NCBI GenBank assembly: GCA_021796315.1
Contig: JAJYOH010000158.1
Location: forward strand, 1 to 10,774
Origin: Chloroflexota bacterium
GTDB lineage: Bacteria > Chloroflexota > Anaerolineae > Anaerolineales > Villigracilaceae
Reading direction: 5' to 3'
DNA length: 10,774 nucleotides
Below are positions 1 through 5,517 of the stretch, one piece after another. Below the pieces are notes generated by a model that was not told where the DNA came from, made no database searches, and was given only the letters and a program-made list of their open reading frames with translations. The position numbers and the translations under genes were made by a program. Within the stretch, counting starts at the first letter, position 1, and each line of letters begins with the position of its first letter.

Positions 1-1381
1 AAGGCAGATCCGATCTTTGAAAGTCCGGCGCATACATCCAGTTGAGCGGCGCCGTGAAGGATAGATCTGTTTCGTAATCTATCGGAACGTATGTTGTCAG
101 GATAACTGTATCCGGTTTGAGCGCGGGGATGCGCCAGGCGAATTGCCAGTAGATTTCCTGCTGCCTGGCCCAATCGCGGCGAAAGATGTTGGCGTTGAAG
201 AATTGTTGCCCGATGCCGAGCGCGATCAGCAAGGCGAAGACGATATTTTTTGCGCGCTCATTTTTGATGAGCAGTTCGATCAACCCGGCCATGAATAAAC
301 TTGCAGCCAGCATCATGGAAATCATGAAACGGTCAAAGCTGGATTGCAGCGTGAGCGGCAGCCCGGCCGCCAACGAAGGCACTCGTCCAAGCAAAATTCC
401 GATGAGGCCGATTAAGATGGCTTGAATGGAAAATATGATGGATGAGTTTTCGGCAAGTTGTAATTTTAGAATATAAAAAGAAAGAACAAAGAACGAGAGA
501 AGAATGAGCGCGAGAGTCAGAAGAGTAGATGGCGCTGTGATAGATTGTGCTGCCAGCGCCAACACTTGCGCCCAGATATAAAAGCCCGCTTTCCAAAGTG
601 CATCGCCAAAGGCAGAGAGCGCATCGCTGATAGATGGGATTTGCTTTGAGGCGGTTACACCGTAAGAAATATATGCGCCCGATTTGTAGTAGTATGCCAG
701 CCAGCCTGCATTCAAAAACCAGATCAAAAGATAGGGCCGCCAGCGTTTAAACGTTTGGACTAAGCCGGGCCAAAAGGTCTTTGTTTCTTCTGTGATGATG
801 ACCCAGATGAAAAGAAAACGAAGCGGCTCGAGGCTGATGAAGTATTCGGTTGGAAAGACGCCGAGCACAAGAAATAGCAAGGCAAGGATGGTGTCAGTTA
901 AAAAGCGTTCACGATTGCGAAGCGCGCGAACGGTAAGACCAAACGAGAGCAGATAAAAAATAAAAGGTATCCATTCCTGGTTGATGTGCGTAAAAGCGAC
1001 CCAGTTTTGACTGTATCCGGGGAAAACCAAGAAGAGGAAAGACGCGATCAGAGTCTGGCGTTTGTAGTTCGGCCAGATTTGATTTAACGCGAACCAGGCC
1101 GAAAGCGTGGCGAGAAAGCGGATGATGAGGGCGAAGATTTGCCAGAGCAACGGGTTTGGCGGAATCAGGCTGGTGGTTGCGAAAAAGATCGGGCCGAGGA
1201 AAGGGCGGAATCCGCTGAAGGCCGGGATGAATTCGCGCGGGCCGAGAAATTTGGCGATCCAGGCGAAGGGCCAATCGTCCCAGTAGAAGCCGGTAAAAGG
1301 CAGTAAAAGGCCATAAGCGAGGGTGGTAGCCAGCGCGAAGACGAATGGAATGGATTTGGCGGTGAAGCGGATGGGTTTCAT
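1..1381 (-). CDS. GT-C-like polytopic membrane protein (partial, 3' end outside window)
   Basis: An uninterrupted minus-strand frame of 460 codons runs from an ATG at 1379-1381 off the left edge, so the C-terminus is missing. The product is very hydrophobic. After a short basic N-terminus (MKPIRF) comes a first membrane helix (about residues 10-30), and right after it an acidic motif, G-F-Y-W-D35-D36-W. An Asp pair in the first outer loop is the usual catalytic or metal-binding signature of GT-C fold, PMT/ArnT-like glycosyltransferases that use polyprenyl-phosphate sugars. Many further helices follow, with a second recognisable string F-D-R-F-M at residues 349-353. The part seen ends in a more polar region (TTYVPIDYETDL), suggesting an outer C-terminal domain. 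Likely role: sugar transfer to lipid or protein at the outer membrane face; the substrate is unknown. It could instead be an uncharacterised Chloroflexota membrane family that only shares the topology. No Shine-Dalgarno precedes the ATG; see the divergent promoter. The reading frame is certain, the function moderate. Confidence 0.8.
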   Translation of the reverse strand, partial: MKPIRFTAKSIPFVFALATTLAYGLLLPFTGFYWDDWPFAWIAKFLGPREFIPAFSGFRPFLGPIFFATTSLIPPNPLLWQIFALIIRFLATLSAWFALNQIWPNYKRQTLIASFLFLVFPGYSQNWVAFTHINQEWIPFIFYLLSFGLTVRALRNRERFLTDTILALLFLVLGVFPTEYFISLEPLRFLFIWVIITEETKTFWPGLVQTFKRWRPYLLIWFLNAGWLAYYYKSGAYISYGVTASKQIPSISDALSAFGDALWKAGFYIWAQVLALAAQSITAPSTLLTLALILLSFFVLSFYILKLQLAENSSIIFSIQAILIGLIGILLGRVPSLAAGLPLTLQSSFDRFMISMMLAASLFMAGLIELLIKNERAKNIVFALLIALGIGQQFFNANIFRRDWARQQEIYWQFAWRIPALKPDTVILTTYVPIDYETDLSFTAPLNWMYAPDFQRSDLP

Positions 1382-1390
1382 GTTGGGCTA

Positions 1391-1396
1391 ATTATA
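1391..1396 (-). promoter_or_regulatory. Promoter -10 box (TATAAT) for the minus-strand GT-C-like gene
   Basis: Read on the minus strand this is a perfect TATAAT. With normal -10 geometry the start of transcription falls near 1384, only about 3 nt before the ATG at 1381. No Shine-Dalgarno lies between, so the message would be nearly leaderless. No good -35 is visible at 16-18 bp, which leaves this as a plausible but unproven promoter. Confidence 0.5.
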
Positions 1397-1454
1397 AGAG
1401 AAAAGCTGTTGCGCGTTTGAAATATGCTTTATCCGGCATAACAATGACCGAGTT

Positions 1455-1460
1455 TATAAT
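1455..1460 (+). promoter_or_regulatory. Promoter -10 box (TATAAT) for the aminotransferase, predicting a leaderless mRNA
   Basis: A perfect TATAAT ends 6 nt before the ATG at 1467. Counting the last T as -7 puts +1 exactly on the A of the start codon. The bases between (TACCTC) contain no Shine-Dalgarno. This is the arrangement known for leaderless genes with a TANNNT box in Deinococcus and actinobacteria. No convincing -35 is present. Confidence 0.55.
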
Positions 1461-1466
1461 TACCTC

Positions 1467-2630
1467 ATGCCATTCCTAAAAGAATACTTTCTCTTGAACC
1501 CCGCTGTTGTTTTTCTAAATCATGGCTCTTTTGGCGCAACGCCAAAGCCGGTTTTCAAAGCCTGCCAGAACTGGCAGCTTCGCCTGGAACGTCAGCCTGT
1601 GCTTTTCCTTGGCCGCGAACTCGACGGCCTTTTAAGGGATTCCCGCCGCGTGCTTGGGGAATATCTCAATGCCGATGCCGATGACCTGGTCTACATTCCC
1701 AACGCGACACATGGCGTGAACATCATCGCTCATTCCCTGGACCTCAAGCCGGGTGATGAAATCCTGACCACCGACCACGAGTATGGCGCCTGTGGTTACA
1801 CTTGGGACTTTGTCTGCGGTAAAACAGGCGCGAAATATATCCATCAGTCCATTCCCTTGCCGGTTCATTTCGAAGATGAAATCGTTGACCAGTTCTGGTC
1901 CGGCGTAACGCCGCGGACGAAGGCTGTTTACCTGAGCCATATTACTTCTCCGACCGCGCTGCGTCTGCCTGTAGAACAGATATGTCAGCGCGCAAGGGAG
2001 GCGGGAATATTGACCATCGTTGACGCTGCACATTCACCGGGGCAAATCCCGGTTGATTTACAGGCTTTGGGTGCAGACATTGTTTTCGGCAATTGTCACA
2101 AATGGCTGCTCAATGCAAAAGGTTCGGCGTTTCTTTATGTGCGGCGTGAAGTTCAACATCTTATCGAGCCCTTGATTGTGAGTTGGGGATATAACCCAAC
2201 TCCTGAGACGACCACAGGTTCGCGTTTCATCGATCTTCTGCAATGGACAGGAACCAAAGACCCTGCCGCGGCTCTGACCGTTCCAACTGCCATTTGGTTT
2301 ATGCGGGAACACAATTGGGATGAAGTGAGACGTGGCTGTCATCGGCTGCTTCGTCAGGCAATTGAGCGAATATGTGATCTGACCAATATGCCGCCGCTGT
2401 ACCCGCTCGATTCAGATTATTACAGCCAGATGGGCATTGCTCCACTTCCTTTGTCTAACATTGCCGTGCTTAAAAGCCGTTTGTATGATGAGCACAAAAT
2501 AGAAGTGCCCCTGATTCAATGGCGGGATAAGCAGTTTGTCCGCATTTCGGTACAAGGATACAATACTCAGGAAGATATCGATGCGCTGGTGAATGCGTTG
2601 CAGAAACTTTTGCCCCAAGTCGTTGCTTAA
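1467..2630 (+). CDS. Class V PLP-dependent aminotransferase, isopenicillin-N-epimerase-like
   Basis: 387 aa, the full length expected for a class V (fold type I) PLP enzyme. The N-terminal string L-N-H-G-S-F-G-A (residues 17-24) is typical of the isopenicillin N epimerase / CefD-like branch. N79-A-T-H-G matches the phosphate/PLP loop, and V-D186-A-A-H-S gives the Asp that pairs with the pyridine nitrogen. G-N-C-H-K212-W holds the Schiff-base lysine. A C-terminal small domain ends in V-R-I-S-V-Q-G-Y-N, also typical. The enzyme is cytosolic. The real reaction is uncertain: members include epimerases, cysteine desulfurase-like and ergothioneine-type lyases, and no neighbour points to beta-lactam or sulfur metabolism. 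It is transcribed alone, divergent from the GT-C-like gene. The start at 1467 is supported by the TATAAT that places +1 on this ATG and by homology-like sequence beginning close to it. Confidence 0.9.
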   Translation: MPFLKEYFLLNPAVVFLNHGSFGATPKPVFKACQNWQLRLERQPVLFLGRELDGLLRDSRRVLGEYLNADADDLVYIPNATHGVNIIAHSLDLKPGDEILTTDHEYGACGYTWDFVCGKTGAKYIHQSIPLPVHFEDEIVDQFWSGVTPRTKAVYLSHITSPTALRLPVEQICQRAREAGILTIVDAAHSPGQIPVDLQALGADIVFGNCHKWLLNAKGSAFLYVRREVQHLIEPLIVSWGYNPTPETTTGSRFIDLLQWTGTKDPAAALTVPTAIWFMREHNWDEVRRGCHRLLRQAIERICDLTNMPPLYPLDSDYYSQMGIAPLPLSNIAVLKSRLYDEHKIEVPLIQWRDKQFVRISVQGYNTQEDIDALVNALQKLLPQVVA

Positions 2631-2720
2631 TCTTGTCTGTGTGTTGGCCTGACGGAATATGAATCTGGCTTCGGGGGCGGAAGTTAAGCAATTTATTCAT
2701 GTTTCGGTGCGTGAATATAA

Positions 2721-2739
2721 GATTGATACTCTATCAATC
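2721..2739. repeat. Perfect 8+8 inverted repeat, candidate operator
   Basis: GATTGATA (2721-2728), spacer CTC, TATCAATC (2732-2739). The arms are exactly complementary. The site lies 5 bp upstream of the proposed -35 (2745), a usual place for an activator or repressor dimer. It is AT-rich and followed by AATTTTT, so a weak terminator for the gene upstream is the alternative reading. Confidence 0.55.
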
Positions 2740-2744
2740 AATTT

Positions 2745-2772
2745 TTGGCGAGGATGCCAAATCTGTTATGAT
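2745..2772 (+). promoter_or_regulatory. Extended -10 promoter of the lipoprotein gene
   Basis: The -35-like TTGGCG (2745-2750, 4 of 6 matches to TTGACA) is followed after 16 bp by TATGAT (2767-2772). TGT directly before it forms an extended -10 (TGnTATGAT). Predicted +1 is near 2779, giving a leader of about 28 nt that carries GGAGG. Confidence 0.5.
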
Positions 2773-2797
2773 TTTGTCCGTTCTACGATATTTGTTT

Positions 2798-2802
2798 GGA
2801 GG
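2798..2802 (+). promoter_or_regulatory. Shine-Dalgarno GGAGG that fixes the lipoprotein start
   Basis: GGAGG sits 4 nt before the ATG at 2807. It selects this start over the upstream in-frame ATG at 2699, whose extra 36 residues lie before the promoter and would bury the lipoprotein signal peptide. Confidence 0.8.
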
Positions 2803-2806
2803 TCGA

Positions 2807-3529
2807 ATGAGCGTTTCAAGACGAATTTTGATCACATTGATATTATCCGCGGTTCTGCTGTCGGCATGTGGAAATGCCGGTACGGCAACCCCGCAGGATG
2901 TCAATGTAATTTATACCGGTGTGGTCGATACGTTGGTTGCCTCCTATTTTACGACACAGACTGCATTAGTCCCTCCCACGAGTTCCATCCCCACCCTTCC
3001 GATGGTGACGTTTGTTGTTAATGCGCCCGTCGCGTCTCTCACATTGATACCTTCGGCCACGCGTCCATACTATACTCCGACGATAGGTACGGTTTTTAGT
3101 CCAAGCCCGACTGGGACGTTGGCTACACCCACGCTCGATCCGTCATCGCTGGCTTATGGCTGTAATAATCTGGAATTCATTCGTGATGTGAACTTTCCCC
3201 CAGGGACGGTTCTTCTGCCAGGTCAAAATTTCACGAAGACCTGGAAGGTTCAAAACACTGGCACCTGTCCATGGATGTATCAATATAGGCTTAAACTTCT
3301 AAGTGGAGAGCTTTATGGCGCGGCGCTTGAAAAACTTGGATCGATGATCCCGGTTGGGCAATGGACCGAAGTTTCCCTGAATATGGATGCTCCCAAAAAA
3401 GAAGGGGAATATACCAGTTATTGGAGAATGGCAAATGCGAACGATAATATGTTCGGAGCGACCCTGGTAGTCTCCTTCACAGTTGCAAAGCCGACCGAGA
3501 CGCCCAATCCGCCTACTCCGACTCCATAA
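2807..3529 (+). CDS. Lipoprotein with C-terminal NBR1-like Ig domain
   Basis: 240 aa. A basic start (residues 1-6) is followed by a hydrophobic stretch and the lipobox L18-S-A-C21, so the mature protein should be lipid-anchored on the outer face of the membrane. Residues about 53-114 are a low-complexity Thr/Ser/Pro linker. Residues about 119-226 look like the Ig-like domain first named in eukaryotic NBR1 (N_BRCA1_IG): F-x-K-T-W-K-V-Q-N-T-G-T-C-P-W near 142-156, V-S-L-N-M-D-A-P near 189-196, and E-Y-T-S-Y-W-R-M near 201-208, ending in a beta-strand V-V-S-F-T-V. A Pro/Thr tail (PTETPNPPTPTP) ends the protein. Such Thr/Pro-linked Ig lipoproteins are frequent in Anaerolineae. The domain is a binding fold; ligand and role are unknown, perhaps surface adhesion or protein-protein contact. 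It appears monocistronic, with its own promoter and a hairpin downstream. Confidence 0.88.
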   Translation: MSVSRRILITLILSAVLLSACGNAGTATPQDVNVIYTGVVDTLVASYFTTQTALVPPTSSIPTLPMVTFVVNAPVASLTLIPSATRPYYTPTIGTVFSPSPTGTLATPTLDPSSLAYGCNNLEFIRDVNFPPGTVLLPGQNFTKTWKVQNTGTCPWMYQYRLKLLSGELYGAALEKLGSMIPVGQWTEVSLNMDAPKKEGEYTSYWRMANANDNMFGATLVVSFTVAKPTETPNPPTPTP

Positions 3530-3549
3530 AGGAATCAACTTCAACGGAA

Positions 3550-3585
3550 ACATCCATTCCAATACTTTCAGTAACGAATGGATGT
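3550..3585 (+). repeat. 10-bp stem-loop between the lipoprotein and patatin genes
   Basis: ACATCCATTC (3550-3559) pairs perfectly with GAATGGATGT (3576-3585) across a 16-nt loop. It begins 20 nt after the lipoprotein stop. No T-run follows, so it is not a standard intrinsic terminator; a 3'-end-protecting hairpin or protein site is possible. It covers the in-frame ATG at 3578, a further reason not to use that codon as the patatin start. Confidence 0.55.
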
Positions 3586-3643
3586 CAGTCGATACACCCT
3601 TCATAAGGTAAGTTTTCAGTCAAGTACACAATCAGGAATAGGT

Positions 3644-4525
3644 ATGGATATTTCATTAGCGCTTGGCGGCGGCGGGTCAAAAGGTAATTCTCACATCGGC
3701 GTTCTGCGCGTTCTCGAAAAAGAAGGCTTCCACATTCGCGCGATTGCGGGAACCAGTTTCGGCGGGATGGTGGCTGTTTTTTACGCGGCCGGCTTTAGTC
3801 CAGATGAGATCGAAGATATCTTTGCAGCGGTGGATCAATCCCGTTTGTATGACCGCGTTAGAGATGAAAGTCCGTCATTTCTCGGACTTGGCGGAGTCCA
3901 TAAATGGCTGGTACATACGCTCGGCGAGCGTACTTTCAAGGATCTGAAAATTCCCTGTGCGGTCACGGCTGTGGATCTGCTTACTTCTTGTGAAATTGTT
4001 TTGGATACGGGTCTGTTGCGTGATGCCATCCTTGCCACGATTGCTTTGCCCGGTATCTTTCCAGCCTTCCGCAGGGACGATTGGGAACTGGCCGATGGCG
4101 GCGTATTGAACCCGGTGCCGGTTGCTCTGGCGCGTTCGCTCGCACCTTCCTCGCCGGTTGTGGCTGTGTCATTGAGCACGCCGCTTGGTGCGCCTCCGCA
4201 TTCATTGTCCATGCCTTTGCCCAGTGTATTGCCTGCGCCGCTCATTTCCCGACTTAGTAGTTTGCGAATTACAAAAGCCTTTGATCTTTTTATGCGTTCG
4301 ATCGATATTGGCAATCGCCAGATCGCTGAGCTTCGTCTCCAAATCGAAAAGCCAGATGTGATCATTCGTCCTGATATGACAGGCATTGGCGTGCTTGATC
4401 GTGTAGACGTGCATGCTGTGGTGGAACTCGGTGAAACTGCCGCGGAGGCCGCGCTCCCTGAACTCAGACGTATCACATCCTGGCCTAATCGTCTGCGCCG
4501 GGCAGTGTTCAGAGAAGTCCGATGA
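3644..4525 (+). CDS. Patatin-like phospholipase (RssA/YchK type)
   Basis: 293 aa, the usual size of short bacterial patatin-like proteins. The oxyanion-hole loop G-G-G-G-S-K-G (residues 8-14) is followed by the nucleophile elbow G36-T-S38-F-G, and the catalytic Asp lies in D151-G-G. The Ser-Asp dyad is thus complete, and the protein should hydrolyse acyl esters of phospholipids or related lipids. No signal peptide is seen, so it acts at the cytoplasmic side. The start at 3644 is preferred over the in-frame ATG at 3578. AGGA at 3634-3637 is well placed before 3644, the family sequence (MDISLALGGGG) begins right there, and the longer start lies inside a hairpin. It heads a three-gene overlapping set: its TGA shares bases with the next ATG (ATGA, 4522-4525). 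The physiological substrate is unknown. Confidence 0.92.
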   Translation: MDISLALGGGGSKGNSHIGVLRVLEKEGFHIRAIAGTSFGGMVAVFYAAGFSPDEIEDIFAAVDQSRLYDRVRDESPSFLGLGGVHKWLVHTLGERTFKDLKIPCAVTAVDLLTSCEIVLDTGLLRDAILATIALPGIFPAFRRDDWELADGGVLNPVPVALARSLAPSSPVVAVSLSTPLGAPPHSLSMPLPSVLPAPLISRLSSLRITKAFDLFMRSIDIGNRQIAELRLQIEKPDVIIRPDMTGIGVLDRVDVHAVVELGETAAEAALPELRRITSWPNRLRRAVFREVR

Positions 4526-4749
4526 AACGCGACTTGCGTGATTATGCCAAAAACACAAATATCCGCCTTGGGGTTGGCGCGTTCGTGTTGCTTTTTGTTA
4601 TCGGCACCGGCTTGATCTATCTCATCTATGGCCCCGGTGCGGCAGCTTTTGGCCTTCTATGTTTTTTGGGCGGGTTGGTGCCCATCGCCCTCATCTTTCT
4701 TGCTCTCTATGGAATTGACTGGATTGTAAAAAATGCGCGTCCCAAATGA
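4522..4749 (+). CDS. Small two-helix membrane protein of unknown function
   Basis: 75 aa. A basic, polar N-terminus (MKRDLRDYAK) is followed by two hydrophobic helices, about residues 16-36 and 41-64, joined by a short Y-G-P-G turn. It ends in a basic tail (VKNARPK). This suggests a hairpin in the membrane with both ends in the cytoplasm. I do not recognise the family. It is a real gene by context: its ATG overlaps the patatin stop (ATGA), GAGAAG at 4512-4517 can serve as a ribosome binding site, and its last 17 nt overlap the next gene. Lying between two lipid or ester hydrolases, it might anchor or regulate them, or be an independent envelope protein. That is inference only. Confidence 0.72.
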   Translation: MKRDLRDYAKNTNIRLGVGAFVLLFVIGTGLIYLIYGPGAAAFGLLCFLGGLVPIALIFLALYGIDWIVKNARPK

Positions 4750-5404
4750 AACTAACCTCATTACATTTCAAGATTGGACTCTGCGTGTCCGCCCCGCATC
4801 GGAAGGTACGCCGCGCCTGCTTCTGCTTTTACACGGCTGGACTGGTGACGAAAACTCAATGTGGTTGTTCACGCGAAACCTGACAACGAACTATTGGATG
4901 ATCGCCCCGCGTGGGCCTCATGCCGCCGAGCCGAGCGGCTATTCGTGGCGCCCGCATCTTTCCGGGAACCACAGCTGGCCCGGCCTCGATGACCTTCGTC
5001 CACCTGCTGAGGCACTGATCCGCCTCGTGGACGATTACGCGGCTGAGAATAAGATTGACGTAAGCCAGTTCGACGTGGCCGGTTTCAGTCAGGGCGCGGC
5101 GATGACCAACACGCTTGCTCTGCTTTATCCAGAGCGGATCAGGCGTGCGGCGGTGCTGGCGGGATTTGTTCCAGCGGGAGCGGAGTCAGTTGCAGCCAAG
5201 TGCCCATTAAACGGCAAGCCGTTCTTCGTCGCGCATGGAACGCTGGATGAAATGGTCAAGGTCGAATATGCGCGGCAATCCATCCAGATGCTTGAACAGG
5301 CGGGCGCGAACGTCACGTATTGTGAAGATGAAGTCGGCCATAAGGTCAGCGCAAGTTGCATGCATGCGCTTGAAAATTTTTTTGCCCCACCCGTCACTTC
5401 GTGA
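4733..5404 (+). CDS. Carboxylesterase/lysophospholipase, alpha/beta hydrolase (Abhydrolase_2 family)
   Basis: 223 aa, typical of the carboxylesterase/phospholipase family that includes YpfH and lysophospholipase-like enzymes. L-L-L-L-H-G-W (residues 30-36) forms the oxyanion region, G-F-S119-Q-G-A is the nucleophile elbow, H-G-T-L-D172 holds the acid, and V-G-H203-K-V the base. The triad is therefore complete. No signal peptide: cytosolic. Expected reaction: hydrolysis of short acyl esters or lysophospholipids, which would fit after a patatin that frees fatty acids. The start overlaps the upstream gene by 17 nt and has no clear Shine-Dalgarno of its own, pointing to translational coupling. 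The last residues (APPVTS) and the stop fall inside a palindromic element starting near 5387. The ancestral stop may therefore have been lost or replaced. Confidence 0.9.
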   Translation: MRVPNETNLITFQDWTLRVRPASEGTPRLLLLLHGWTGDENSMWLFTRNLTTNYWMIAPRGPHAAEPSGYSWRPHLSGNHSWPGLDDLRPPAEALIRLVDDYAAENKIDVSQFDVAGFSQGAAMTNTLALLYPERIRRAAVLAGFVPAGAESVAAKCPLNGKPFFVAHGTLDEMVKVEYARQSIQMLEQAGANVTYCEDEVGHKVSASCMHALENFFAPPVTS

Positions 5405-5458
5405 CATCTCCCCAAATCCAAAAGATTTGGGGAGGGCAGGGAGGGGCGTTGACGCTCC
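5387..5458. repeat. Composite palindromic element (three hairpins)
   Basis: Three stem-loops stand in a row. H1 is GTCAC-ttc-GTGAC (5393-5405). H2 is CTCCCCAAATC-caaaa-GATTTGGGGAG, an 11-bp perfect stem (5408-5434). H3 is GGGGCG-TTGA-CGCTCC with one G-U pair (5443-5458), followed by ACTCTTTT. The layout resembles REP/BIME-like dispersed elements, and H1 overlaps the end of the esterase gene. H3 plus its short T-run could act as a weak terminator before the L,D-transpeptidase gene. Copies elsewhere in the genome cannot be checked here. Confidence 0.6.
5429..5446 (+). other. Canonical G-quadruplex motif
   Basis: The four G-runs are GGGG (5429-5432), GGG (5434-5436), GGG (5439-5441) and GGGG (5443-5446), joined by loops of 1, 2 and 1 nt. 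This meets the strictest G3+N1-7 definition, and very short loops are known to be highly stable. Its first run is also the 3' arm of hairpin H2, and its last is the 5' arm of H3, so the structures exclude one another. Confidence 0.6.
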
Positions 5459-5504
5459 ACTCTTTTGCGGGTATCCTTACCGGAATTAATCAGCCCGATT
5501 GAAT

Positions 5505-5510
5505 AGAAGG
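5505..5510 (+). promoter_or_regulatory. Shine-Dalgarno AGAAGG that fixes the L,D-transpeptidase start
   Basis: AGAAGG lies 7 nt before ATG 5518. The in-frame TTG at 5512 is only 1 nt away from it, so ATG 5518 is the better start. Confidence 0.7.
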
Positions 5511-5517
5511 TTTGTCC

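Larger units (their letters stand above)
2631..2806. other. Intergenic region before the lipoprotein gene
   Basis: 176 bp without a gene. No clear intrinsic terminator for the aminotransferase is visible. Its right half holds a perfect inverted repeat (2721-2739), a promoter (2745-2772) and a strong ribosome binding site (2798-2802). A weaker 6-bp inverted repeat, TATTCA / TGAATA, lies at 2694-2717 and is too short to call. Confidence 0.6.

Noticed and set aside
333..596. Minus-strand reading frame inside the GT-C gene
   Set aside because: It lies in another frame of the same strand as the continuous 460-codon membrane protein and has no family features; the same holds for 909-1274.
2694..2717. 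Inverted repeat TATTCA / TGAATA upstream of the lipoprotein
   Set aside because: Only 6 bp with a 12-nt loop and AT-rich; expected by chance.
2659..3021. Plus-strand reading frame of 120 codons across the lipoprotein promoter
   Set aside because: It overlaps the promoter, the operator-like repeat and the signal peptide in a different frame, is rich in Cys and His without pattern, and has no ribosome binding site.
3835..4476. Long minus-strand frame (213 codons) opposite the patatin gene
   Set aside because: The composition (Ser, Arg, Thr rich) is typical of an antisense shadow, and the plus strand encodes a clear patatin with complete catalytic motifs.
5465..5490. Promoter directly before the L,D-transpeptidase gene (TTGCGG and a TAAT-like box)
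   Set aside because: The -10 match is poor; I cannot tell whether this gene has its own promoter or is read from upstream.
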